Assembly (NCBI GenBank): GCA_016793725.1
Contig: JAEUJP010000402.1
Location: 1-59,026, forward strand
Direction of reading: 5' to 3'
DNA length: 59,026 nt
From: Myxococcaceae bacterium
GTDB taxonomy: Bacteria > Myxococcota > Myxococcia > Myxococcales > Myxococcaceae
The position numbers were made by a program, and so were the translations under genes. Below are positions 17,736 to 24,993 of this stretch, piece after piece; within the stretch, counting starts at the first letter, position 1; each line of letters opens with the position of its first letter. The notes under the pieces are model-generated. The model did not search any database. It worked only from the letters and a program-made list of their open reading frames with translations, and had not been told where the DNA came from.

Positions 17736-18239
17736 TCAGAACGACATGCCGCCGATGGAGTCGCGCAGCACGAGCAGGCTGCCGTCTTTCATCTGCGCGA
17801 CGAGGTAGCCGTTCGCGCCGAAGTTCGTCTTGCGCGAGTCGTCGGTCACGACGAGCGCGACGTTCTTCACGTCGGGGCGCGTGAGCAGCTTCTTCAGGCC
17901 GTCGACGGCCTTGGGCTCCATCGCGGCGTCGCCGAGCAGCTGCCAGAGCTCGGGGCTCTTCGGCGACTTCACCTCGAACGAAAACGCGCCGTAGTCTTTC
18001 GTCTTCGCCGGGTCTTTGAAGCCCATCGCCTTCAGCACGTTGTCAGCGGTGAACGTCTTGACCGGGCCGCGGCGGTGCGAGACGCCGACCATGCCGCCGC
18101 TGTCTTCGCCGAGGAAGCCCAGCGAGAGCCCCGACGCGAGCTTCTTCGCCTCGGCGAACGCATCTTGGGCGAGCGTGTTCTTCGAGGCGGCGGCGGAAAG
18201 AGCGGTGGAAACGACGGAGCGGCGAATCGAGAGGGTCAT
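17736..18239 (-). CDS. Small protein, possibly nuclease A inhibitor-like
   Basis: 167 aa, without signal peptide or membrane span. An N-terminal Ser/Ala-rich stretch is followed by an alpha/beta domain (about 40-165). The order of elements, including FLGEDSGGMVGV, VDGLKKLLTRPDVKNVALVV and ANGYLVAQMKDGSLLVL, resembles the small NuiA fold that inhibits non-specific nucleases, but this is a by-eye impression with low certainty. Its upstream region is a diverged copy of the EEP nuclease promoter, including start-codon distance. It is convergent with the QueA-like gene (8-bp gap). Confidence 0.65.
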   Translation of the reverse strand: MTLSIRRSVVSTALSAAASKNTLAQDAFAEAKKLASGLSLGFLGEDSGGMVGVSHRRGPVKTFTADNVLKAMGFKDPAKTKDYGAFSFEVKSPKSPELWQLLGDAAMEPKAVDGLKKLLTRPDVKNVALVVTDDSRKTNFGANGYLVAQMKDGSLLVLRDSIGGMSF

Positions 18240-18260
18240 GGCGCGCACCGTGCCGTGCGA

Positions 18261-18306
18261 CTGGCACCCCCAGACAGGTCCAGTTCTTCGAATTCGCATG
18301 TACCAG
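18261..18306. promoter_or_regulatory. MocR-type operator candidate, copy 2
   Basis: The second 46-bp element, bounded by CTGGCACC and GTACCAG with central GGTCCAGTT, identical to copy 1 at 35 of 46 positions. It lies 22 bp upstream of its gene's start codon, exactly as copy 1 does. The 21 bases between element and start codon are also similar (13 of 21). Confidence 0.65.
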
Positions 18307-18413
18307 CTCCGAAAAAGAGCAATGGGGTCTCGAGCTGCTGCAACTCTCTCTCTGCGCAGCAGACTGGGACGTGGTCGTCAGCGAGCGGAGTCGCGACTGC
18401 GTGGTCGAGCGAG

Positions 18414-18824
18414 CTAACGCACGGGTGCCGGGCCGGCGTCGACGCCAGCATCGGGGTTGCGGCACCCGCCGTCAGGGCCGTCGCAGCGGTAGCGGCGGCC
18501 TCCGTCGGGTCGCAGGTCGGGGAGCTCGCACGCACACGAGATGCGCCGGTCGGAGCCGCTGAGGCAGCTCCTGAGGTTCCACTCCGCAATCGCGAGCCGC
18601 CGCTCCTGGGCGTCACAGGGCACGTTGCGGCCGTACTGGTACTGCTCCATCTGGAGGTTCAGACAGGCCAGCAAGGCAGCGTGGGCATCGTCCCGCGCCT
18701 TCTTCTCGGTCGCGCACGGCGACTCGAGCGCCGCCGACGTCACTTCGCAGGTGGGCTCGCCGAGGTCGCTTCCGCACGCCAGCCAGAGGCCGGCGAGCAA
18801 CGAGGTCGTTCGCAGGGAGTTCAT
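18414..18824 (-). CDS. Cys-rich lipoprotein
   Basis: 136 aa. Lipoprotein signal LLAGLWLACG (Cys17), then a compact domain with Cys at regular spacing (CEVTSAALESPC, LLACLNLQ, VPCDAQERRLA, CLSGSDRRISCACEL) and a Gly/Asp-rich tail ending NPDAGVDAGPAPVR. Unrecognised family. It follows the next lipoprotein gene by 8 bp and is co-transcribed with it. The Asp-Ala-Gly tail resembles the linkers of other lipoproteins here, but at the C-terminus. Confidence 0.75.
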   Translation of the reverse strand: MNSLRTTSLLAGLWLACGSDLGEPTCEVTSAALESPCATEKKARDDAHAALLACLNLQMEQYQYGRNVPCDAQERRLAIAEWNLRSCLSGSDRRISCACELPDLRPDGGRRYRCDGPDGGCRNPDAGVDAGPAPVR

Positions 18825-18832
18825 GCGCCACC

Positions 18833-19480
18833 TCAGAAGCAGGTGCTCAAGTCGTTGCCCGGCGCGGGTGGCGTGAACCAACCGTAGGTCCTGCCGCCGG
18901 GACCAGACCAGGTGGCGGTCACGCCGGTGGTGCTCGAGACGGGCCGACCGTTGACCGAGACGTTCGTCGTCGAGACGGTGTCGAGGACGGCGGTGGCGCC
19001 GGCAGGCAGCGTTGGGTCTTTGTAGGGATTGGTGCAACCCGCCGAGCAGTTCAGCCCGTCGGTGGTCATCGTGGCCGAGACCGTCACCTCACCGGTCGCG
19101 ACGTCCTTGCACACGTAGGTCGTCATGCCGCTGGTCTTCGTCTGAGTGCAGGCTCCGCGAGTCTCCTTCGTTTCTTTCAGGCAGACCCGCTTGGTGCATT
19201 CGCAGCGCTTGCCATCGACGTCCTTGATCTCGGTCTCTTCGATACAGTCGATGCCGGTCCCTGCGTCTGCGCGGCCCGCATCCTCCGAGCCTCCGCGGCC
19301 TGCATCCTCCGAGCTTCCGCGGCCCGCATCCTCCGAGCTGCCGCCCCCCCGCGGTTCAACGCCAATCTCCAACCGTCGGCCCTCGTCGGCGAGCGGCTCG
19401 CCGTCCGTGGACGTCGCGGTCGACACGCCGCAGCACACCAGTACCAACGCCGAGGCACAACAGGCTGAAGTGAGGTTCAT
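18833..19480 (-). CDS. Lipoprotein with SSEDAGRG repeats
   Basis: 215 aa. The signal ends in a double Cys (LVLVCCG); either could be acylated. Residues about 46-72 are a triplicated octapeptide (S/G-S-E-D-A-G-R-G) encoded by 24-bp tandem repeats, which makes a flexible linker. The outer domain (75-215) has an even number of Cys (CIEETEIKDVDGKRCECTKRVC..., CSAGC) and Thr/Ser-rich strands, and ends in DLSTCF. Family unknown. A perfect 10-bp hairpin ends one base before the start codon, so initiation could be controlled. Confidence 0.78.
   Translation of the reverse strand: MNLTSACCASALVLVCCGVSTATSTDGEPLADEGRRLEIGVEPRGGGSSEDAGRGSSEDAGRGGSEDAGRADAGTGIDCIEETEIKDVDGKRCECTKRVCLKETKETRGACTQTKTSGMTTYVCKDVATGEVTVSATMTTDGLNCSAGCTNPYKDPTLPAGATAVLDTVSTTNVSVNGRPVSSTTGVTATWSGPGGRTYGWFTPPAPGNDLSTCF
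19271..19342 (-). repeat. Three 24-bp tandem repeats in coding sequence
   Basis: Units start at 19271, 19295 and 19319 and differ at one to three bases. Each encodes an eight-residue linker unit of the surrounding lipoprotein. Whole-codon unit length means copy number can vary without frameshift. Confidence 0.9.
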
Positions 19481-19481
19481 G

Positions 19482-19504
19482 ACCGCCCGTGGTGCACGGG
19501 CGGT
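19482..19504. promoter_or_regulatory. Perfect hairpin/operator directly before a start codon
   Basis: ACCGCCCGTG and CACGGGCGGT form a 10-bp perfect inverted repeat around a 3-nt loop, one base upstream of the ATG of the minus-strand lipoprotein gene. In RNA it would mask any ribosome-binding site; in DNA it could be a dimer operator. Bases 19505-19770 form the rest of a 320-bp gap; a 91-codon plus-strand frame there looks weakly protein-like but lacks a convincing start. Confidence 0.6.
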
Positions 19505-19770
19505 GCCGTGGGCGAAGCCTGCGACATCGCCTCAAAGGCACGCAACGCGATGCTCTTTCCGGCAACGCGAAGACGGCTGAGGCGATCGTCCGACTCGCGA
19601 AGACAGAGATTCGTGATGCGTGCGCTCTGGGCGCTGCTGTGTGCATCTTGCAGGCTTTCGACGACACGTGCCGGTCGAGCTGTGAACCGATGGTTCACCG
19701 CGCGGCCGCAACCGTGAACACGGCGGCTACCTGGCTCGCTGGAACCTGGCGTCGCGACGCGTGAAATTCC

Positions 19771-19787
19771 CTGGCACCCGCCTCGCA
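19771..19787 (+). promoter_or_regulatory. Candidate sigma54 (-24/-12) promoter
   Basis: CTGGCACCCGCCTCGCA matches the sigma54 consensus with GG-N10-GC spacing; the -12 element is TCGC instead of TTGC. The ATG lies 14 bp after the -12 GC, so the leader would be only a few bases. Sigma54 promoters are common in myxobacteria, but the fit is imperfect. Confidence 0.35.
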
Positions 19788-19800
19788 AAACCGAGCGGTC

Positions 19801-21444
19801 ATGGGAACTGAGCTCACGACTTCAACTCCTCGCAGCCCGCGCAGCCACCACCTCTCGACCCGCCCCAGCGAGGTCGGCTCCGCGCCGGCACCGAGGTCTT
19901 CGCCACCGCCGTCTCGCCCGACCGGGCACTCGGTGGCCTCGACTTTCGAGCCTCGCACACACGTCACGGCCGACCCGCGCGTGCGGCTCGAGAGCAGCCT
20001 CGAGCGCAGCGGAGCTCCGGCCGAGGTTCGCTCGCGCGTGCTCGCGCGCCTCGACCGGCTGCCCGAAGAAGACGCCGCCCGTGAGCGCGCCCTGCTCGAG
20101 CGGGTCTCTTCGGGCCCGAACGCCAGCCGCGCCGTGCGCGCGTATGACGAGGTCGCGCGCATCGCCGAATCGAGCGCCACCGCGCGCCAGCGCCTCACGC
20201 CCGAAGTTCGCGAGGCCCTCGTGCGCGGCGTCGCCGACCCCCGCACGCCCGGTGACCCGCTCGGCAACAAGGGCATCATGGGCGTGCGCCAGGCCACCAC
20301 CGCCGCCGAGACGCTCGTACACATGCCGCGCGACCGTTACGACGCGGTGAGCGGCCTGTTGTCGAGCGCTGGTCGTTCGCATTCAGCGGCGCCGAGCGCC
20401 GACCCGAGCACCGAGCGCGCACTCATACTCGAGGCGGTCGCGGCACGCTCGGAAGAGCTGCGTGGCCGCGGCACCGCCGGTGACCGCGCCCTCGACCAGG
20501 TGCGCGGCTTCGCGAACGACGTGCGCGGCCTCTCGCGGGAAGAGCTGGTGCGCACCACGTCGGCCATCGACGTCGACTCGCGGGTGAGCAGCTCGACCAC
20601 CGACCCCGAGCACCTCGGCCGCACCGGCACCGACGCGGTCGGCGACAACGACGGGCTCGTTCAGCGCTTCCGCGATTCGTGCTCGCCGACCGTCGCGCAG
20701 ATGGAGCGCGCCGAGCTCGACCCCGTCCACGCGCGCCGCCTGCACCGCGACGGCGTCTCGTCGGGCGCCACCACGGGTGACGTCGCCGCCGAGCAGCGCC
20801 GCACCCTCGAGGCCCACGGCGGCCGCGCCGTTTCGCGCGAGTCGCACGACCGCGCCATCGATGCGGTGAGCCGGCTGCTCAACGCCTTCGACGCGGCGCA
20901 CGCCTCGCCCGAGATGCGCTCGCGCATGGTGCGGTACGCGCGCGGCCAGGTGACCGACACCGAAGAGTTGATGCACGTGCGCGCCGACCTCGAGACGCTG
21001 CGGAGCGCGAGCGGCGGCTCACCGAGCGTGGAAGACCTGCAGGTGGTGCGCGAGGAGTCGCGAGCGCCGCGCGGCCGCGGCGTGGACCTGGGGGTCGCGC
21101 TCAACCGCGTCGCCGGCGATGCCGCGAACGCGCGCTACGTCACGCGCAACGTCGGAGCGCACGGGCTCACCGCGAGCCAGGCCAACGACCTCGCCCGGCG
21201 CATCGCCGCCGGTAACGACGTGGGCATGCGCATCACCGATGCGCAAAACCACGGCGGGCACGCGATGCTCATGACCGACGTGCGCGGCTCGGGCGCCGAC
21301 CGCGAGTTTCTCGTATCCGACCCGTGGTCGGGTCGCTCGGCGTGGGTGCGCGAGAGCGAGCTGCGTGCTCCGCACACGCCCGCGTTCGAACGGGAGTTCG
21401 GCTTGGGGTGGGACCGAATGCGGCAGTTCTATGTCCCGCAGTGA
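19801..21444 (+). CDS. Helical protein with cryptic papain/C39-like Cys-His-Asp domain
   Basis: 547 aa. Residues 1-60 are Ser/Pro/Arg-rich and disordered. Residues 60-280 are helical with many charged residues. The C-terminal part has a plausible papain-like site: Cys294 in RDSCSPTVAQME, where Cys starts a helix as in C39/C70 peptidases (CGPT-like); His487 in NHGGHAMLMTDV; and Asp507 in FLVSDPWSGRS, each at a strand position expected for the triad. The 190-residue gap between Cys and His is filled by a helical insertion. The activity (protease, transglutaminase or deamidase) cannot be told. No signal peptide, so export would need another route. It is convergent with the 845-aa gene. Confidence 0.75.
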   Translation: MGTELTTSTPRSPRSHHLSTRPSEVGSAPAPRSSPPPSRPTGHSVASTFEPRTHVTADPRVRLESSLERSGAPAEVRSRVLARLDRLPEEDAARERALLERVSSGPNASRAVRAYDEVARIAESSATARQRLTPEVREALVRGVADPRTPGDPLGNKGIMGVRQATTAAETLVHMPRDRYDAVSGLLSSAGRSHSAAPSADPSTERALILEAVAARSEELRGRGTAGDRALDQVRGFANDVRGLSREELVRTTSAIDVDSRVSSSTTDPEHLGRTGTDAVGDNDGLVQRFRDSCSPTVAQMERAELDPVHARRLHRDGVSSGATTGDVAAEQRRTLEAHGGRAVSRESHDRAIDAVSRLLNAFDAAHASPEMRSRMVRYARGQVTDTEELMHVRADLETLRSASGGSPSVEDLQVVREESRAPRGRGVDLGVALNRVAGDAANARYVTRNVGAHGLTASQANDLARRIAAGNDVGMRITDAQNHGGHAMLMTDVRGSGADREFLVSDPWSGRSAWVRESELRAPHTPAFEREFGLGWDRMRQFYVPQ

Positions 21445-21462
21445 TGGCGAGGGGCCGCGACT

Positions 21463-21486
21463 GCCAGGCAGAGAAACCTGGCCCCC
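21463..21486. terminator. Possible bidirectional terminator hairpin
   Basis: GCCAGG and CCTGGC form a 6-bp stem around an 8-nt A-rich loop in the 46-bp gap between two convergent genes; GGGG/CCCC further out could extend it. No strong T-run follows. Confidence 0.3.
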
Positions 21487-21490
21487 TTCA

Positions 21491-24028
21491 TCAATCGCGC
21501 AGCACGCCCAGCTGCCTGAGGCGCGTCTCGGCCGGGGTCTCGCCGAAGAGCTGGTTCGCCACCTCGGACGTCACCCACAGCGCCGCGCCGCCCACCAGCA
21601 CACCCCACCCGACCGGGCCGCTCATCAGGCCGCCCACCAGCATGCCGGCGCTGCCCACGGCGCTGCCCGAGCTCGCCAACCCGCCCACCAGGTCTCCGTC
21701 GGCGAACTCGCCGTACGCCTCGTAGCCCGACTTCGCGACGTCCCAGACGCCGAGCACGCGGCCGACCACCTTCTGGCCCAGCGCCTCGGCGACGAGCTTC
21801 GCTGACTCGACGCCGGTGTCGGCCACGGTCGAGAGGTCGTTCGGGTCGAGCGCGAGGAACGTGAGCGCAGCCGTCACCCGGTCGAGCCCCGCCCCGAGCC
21901 GGCCGCTGGTCGAGAGCTTGCTGCCGGGCTCGGCCGCCAGCTTGCCCAACCACGCCGCTTCTGCCCGCAGCCCACGCGCCTCGAGCCCCGAGAGTGCAGC
22001 GGCGCGGGCCTCAGCAGACAGCTCGAGGAAACGTGAAGCCGCGAGCGCGTCGCTCTTCTCGGGGGAGAGCAGGCGCAAGGCAGCGGCGTTGCGCTCGAGA
22101 AGCGCGGCGCGCTCGGCGGGGGGCAAGAGCCGCGCGCGCAGGTCGAGCTCCTGGCTCGCGAGGTACCTCGCCTGCGGCTCGACGAGGTACTGGAACCGCG
22201 CCGCCACCTCGACGCGCATGGCCTCGAGGCGACCGGCCAGCGGGCCCTGCATCAGCGCGGCGATGTTGGCGCGCACCTTTTCGACGTCGACGCGACCCTC
22301 GAGCTCGGGCTGCTCGGCGAGCTTGAGCGCGGCGAAGTTCTGCCCGAGCTGCCACATCGGGGTGTCCTTCTCGGCCGCGAGCACGGCGGCCGACAGCGCC
22401 GCGCGGTAGCGGTCGTGGAAGGGGCCGAGGCTCTTGGTGACTCCGCGCTCGGGCAACAGCTCGAGCAGCCGCTGCCGCGAGGCCGCGTCGCCTTGCGTGA
22501 CGGCGAGCTCGACGACGCGCCGCTGCTGCTCGCCGCTGAAGGTGCGAAACACGGGCTGGTCGAGCTCGCCCAGCGCCCCGTGTCGCAAGAGCAGGTCGAC
22601 CACCGCGTCTCGCCCCGGCCCGAGCGGCAGCCCTTCGAGCCGGGCGCCGAGGGTCGCGCGCACGGTGGGCGGCAGCTGGCGCTCGTACACGCGCGCCAGC
22701 CCCAGCGCGGTGTGCGCGTCGAGCCGCTCGAGCAGGCTTCTCTGCAGCTCGGGCGTCGAGGCGAGCAGGCCCGCGACCGTTCGCGCGGCAGGCACCTCAC
22801 CGGGCGGCTTCTGCACCACCGCGCGCAGCGACTGGCCGCGCAGGGCGTCGAGCAGCCATTCTTGATGTCTGGGCTCGAGGGGCAGCCCGAGCTGACCGAC
22901 GAGCTCGGACGCGGCGGTCGAGACCTCGGGCCCGCCCCAGCGCAGCGGCACCTCGAGGCGCTCGAGCAGCGCGGCGCGCTCTCGGGGGGCAGTGGCGACG
23001 CGACCCATCGCGCGCAGCGTGGCGGCGCTGGTCGAGTGGTCGACCTTGAGGCCCAGCAGGGCGGCCTTCGCGGTGGCGTCGCCCTTCCCCGCGAGCTCGG
23101 CGAGCAGCTCGGCGGCGGCGGGCGACTGCCACACCTGCTGCGCCAGCGCCTTCACCGCCTCGGGCTCGCCGAGCCGCGCGCCGCTCATGGCGCGCTCGAG
23201 GTCCTCCTTCGAGCCCCCCTCCGTCCACCGGTCGATGCGCCGAGCGACGTAGGCGCGGACGTCGGCGAGGTCGGTCTGGTCGAACACCTGGCGCAGGGCC
23301 CCGCAGGCTTCGGGGCGCTTCTTGGCGGCGGTGACGAGCGCGTCGAGCGCGTGCGGGTCGCCCGCGGCGGCCTGCTGCACCAGGGCCTCGACGGTCGAGC
23401 GCGGGCCGAAAACGCCCTGCAGGCTCTCGCCGAGCCGCTCGGCGGCGCGGCGGGGCAGGCGCTCGCCAGCCTCGACGAGCAGCTTCGCAGCGTTGACGCC
23501 GTGGGGGCCGGTGAGTGACTGGCGCAGTGCGCCGAGCACCGCGGGGCTGCGCGCGCCCTTCAGCCGGTCGTCGGGAAACGCGAGCGAGCGGTCGACGAGC
23601 TGGTGCCCCGCCCAGCCGGCCTGCTCGCCAGCAGTCGCCGCGAGCCTGGCGAGCGTGTCGAGCACCTGGCCCTCGAGCGCCGTGTCGTACTGCGTGGCCT
23701 GCAAGAGCGCGCGGCCTTCGATGTGCGTCCACCTCTCGGGCACCGACAGCATCAGCGGCGCGAGCTCTCTGCGGTGCGAGCCGACCTGCTCGGCCATCGC
23801 GCGCAGCAGCACGGCGCCACCGGGGCCGGCGAGCTGATGCTCGAGCCGCTCGCGCGTCACCCGTGGGGGCCTGGCGAAGAAGCCCTTCAAGAGCGCGGCG
23901 GGGTCGGTCGCCTTCGTGCCGGCGGCGACGAACGCGTCGCCCGAGAATGCGGGAGCGGAAACGGCCCGCGGCCCCGGCGACTTCACCGGGGCCGCAGGCC
24001 GACTCGAAGAGCGAATGGGCGTCGGCAT
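21491..24028 (-). CDS. Large alpha-helical (HEAT-like) protein with Gly-rich hydrophobic C-terminus
   Basis: 845 aa, unrecognised. Residues 1-35 are Pro/Ser/Arg-rich. Residues about 50-700 are a long run of Leu/Ala-rich helices in HEAT/TPR-like pairs (for example APRERAALLERLEVPLRWGG). Residues 755-835 contain Gly-rich hydrophobic stretches (SAGMLVGGLMSGPVGWGVLV) with GxxxG-type spacing that could insert into a membrane. It follows a lipoprotein gene by 9 bp, so the two are probably expressed together. It shares the MPTP... start with the gene at 55.5 kb. A scaffold or a pore-forming secreted protein are both conceivable. Confidence 0.72.
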   Translation of the reverse strand: MPTPIRSSSRPAAPVKSPGPRAVSAPAFSGDAFVAAGTKATDPAALLKGFFARPPRVTRERLEHQLAGPGGAVLLRAMAEQVGSHRRELAPLMLSVPERWTHIEGRALLQATQYDTALEGQVLDTLARLAATAGEQAGWAGHQLVDRSLAFPDDRLKGARSPAVLGALRQSLTGPHGVNAAKLLVEAGERLPRRAAERLGESLQGVFGPRSTVEALVQQAAAGDPHALDALVTAAKKRPEACGALRQVFDQTDLADVRAYVARRIDRWTEGGSKEDLERAMSGARLGEPEAVKALAQQVWQSPAAAELLAELAGKGDATAKAALLGLKVDHSTSAATLRAMGRVATAPRERAALLERLEVPLRWGGPEVSTAASELVGQLGLPLEPRHQEWLLDALRGQSLRAVVQKPPGEVPAARTVAGLLASTPELQRSLLERLDAHTALGLARVYERQLPPTVRATLGARLEGLPLGPGRDAVVDLLLRHGALGELDQPVFRTFSGEQQRRVVELAVTQGDAASRQRLLELLPERGVTKSLGPFHDRYRAALSAAVLAAEKDTPMWQLGQNFAALKLAEQPELEGRVDVEKVRANIAALMQGPLAGRLEAMRVEVAARFQYLVEPQARYLASQELDLRARLLPPAERAALLERNAAALRLLSPEKSDALAASRFLELSAEARAAALSGLEARGLRAEAAWLGKLAAEPGSKLSTSGRLGAGLDRVTAALTFLALDPNDLSTVADTGVESAKLVAEALGQKVVGRVLGVWDVAKSGYEAYGEFADGDLVGGLASSGSAVGSAGMLVGGLMSGPVGWGVLVGGAALWVTSEVANQLFGETPAETRLRQLGVLRD

Positions 24029-24037
24029 CGCGAGCCC

Positions 24038-24874
24038 TCAGAGGTACCGGCACTGGCAGCCGAGCGAGACGAGCCCGAGCAGGTAGACCTTCGCGCAGGT
24101 GCCGCTGACCACGTAGCCCTGGGCGCCGAGCCAGCCCGCGACCGTGTCGACGCCGCCGGCGATAATCTGCGGAGGAACCGTGAGGCCCGCGGTCGCGGCG
24201 GTGCCGAGCATGTCACCCAGCGTCATCCCGCAGCGGAAGGCACGGCAGCGGCCGAACGTAATCTCAGAGTCGCTGCAGAACTTGTTCGGCAGGCTGATGC
24301 ACCATTCCATGCCGCAGGCCGAGTCGGCGGGAGCCGCGGCGAAGCTGCGCTCCGAGGTCACCACCTCGGCCTGCACCGTGTAGTTCGCGCCGCCGTAGCT
24401 CACGTTCATCGTGCCGTGCACGACGGGCCCACCGCTGCGGTCTTCGAACGCGCAGAGCGTGCGGTACTGCGAGGCGTTCGCGATGACCTGCGCGACCTGG
24501 TTCGCGGCGACCGGGGCAGCGTTCGAGGCCTTCAGGTCGCCGGCGCCGAGCGCGCCGCCGCTGAACGAGAGTGGGTTCAGCATCACCGTGCCGCCGCTCT
24601 TCGGCAGCGGCAGGTCCTGCAGGCGCAGCGCGAGGCCGACGCCGTCGCCAAGCCGAATCGCGATGGGCGCCTCGTCGATGCTCGGGGCGGGGCCGCGGAG
24701 CTCGAGCGCGACCTGCTCCTGACCGAAGAACGACGCGATGCCGTTCTCGGTGGGGGCCTTCGCTGCGGTGGCGCGCTGGCTCGCTTCGTCGAGCCCGTCT
24801 CGTGAGACGACGACCTCTTGGGTTCCACAAGCCGAGAGCACGCAGACGAAGCAGGCGACGAAGGTGAAGCGCAT
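24038..24874 (-). CDS. Lipoprotein of unknown family
   Basis: 278 aa. Lipobox VCVLSACG (Cys16) and a good Shine-Dalgarno (AGGAG, 7 nt from ATG). An N-terminal charged linker is followed by a beta-rich part (about 60-170), then a Cys-containing C-terminus with a pattern of eight Cys (CGMEWCISLPNKFC, FGRCRAFRCGM, GTCAKVY, LGCQCRYL). It precedes the 845-aa helical protein by 9 bp, which suggests a lipoprotein and partner pair, for example an anchor or immunity-like protein. Confidence 0.75.
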   Translation of the reverse strand: MRFTFVACFVCVLSACGTQEVVVSRDGLDEASQRATAAKAPTENGIASFFGQEQVALELRGPAPSIDEAPIAIRLGDGVGLALRLQDLPLPKSGGTVMLNPLSFSGGALGAGDLKASNAAPVAANQVAQVIANASQYRTLCAFEDRSGGPVVHGTMNVSYGGANYTVQAEVVTSERSFAAAPADSACGMEWCISLPNKFCSDSEITFGRCRAFRCGMTLGDMLGTAATAGLTVPPQIIAGGVDTVAGWLGAQGYVVSGTCAKVYLLGLVSLGCQCRYL

Positions 24875-24976
24875 GGTGAGGCTCCTTTCGAGGGTGGGTG
24901 CAGCGGGCAGGCTCGATTGCACTTCGTCAGCCACTGCTCCCTCGACGCTCATTCGCACCCTTCCGCGCACCCCAAA

Positions 24977-24990
24977 GGCAACGGGTTGCC
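24977..24990. repeat. GGCAA-N4-TTGCC palindrome after an operon end
   Basis: GGCAAC-GG-GTTGCC is a 6-bp inverted repeat 3 nt after the stop of the DUF1501 gene (minus strand), followed there by TTTGGGG. It may serve as a weak terminator. The same palindrome type appears at 30022-30037 and 37508-37544. Confidence 0.5.
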
Positions 24991-24993
24991 GAG

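Noticed and set aside
19489..19764. A 91-codon plus-strand frame in the 320-bp gap
   Set aside because: It starts within the hairpin, has no ribosome-binding site or -10 box, and overlaps other equally open frames; a decayed gene is possible but not supportable.
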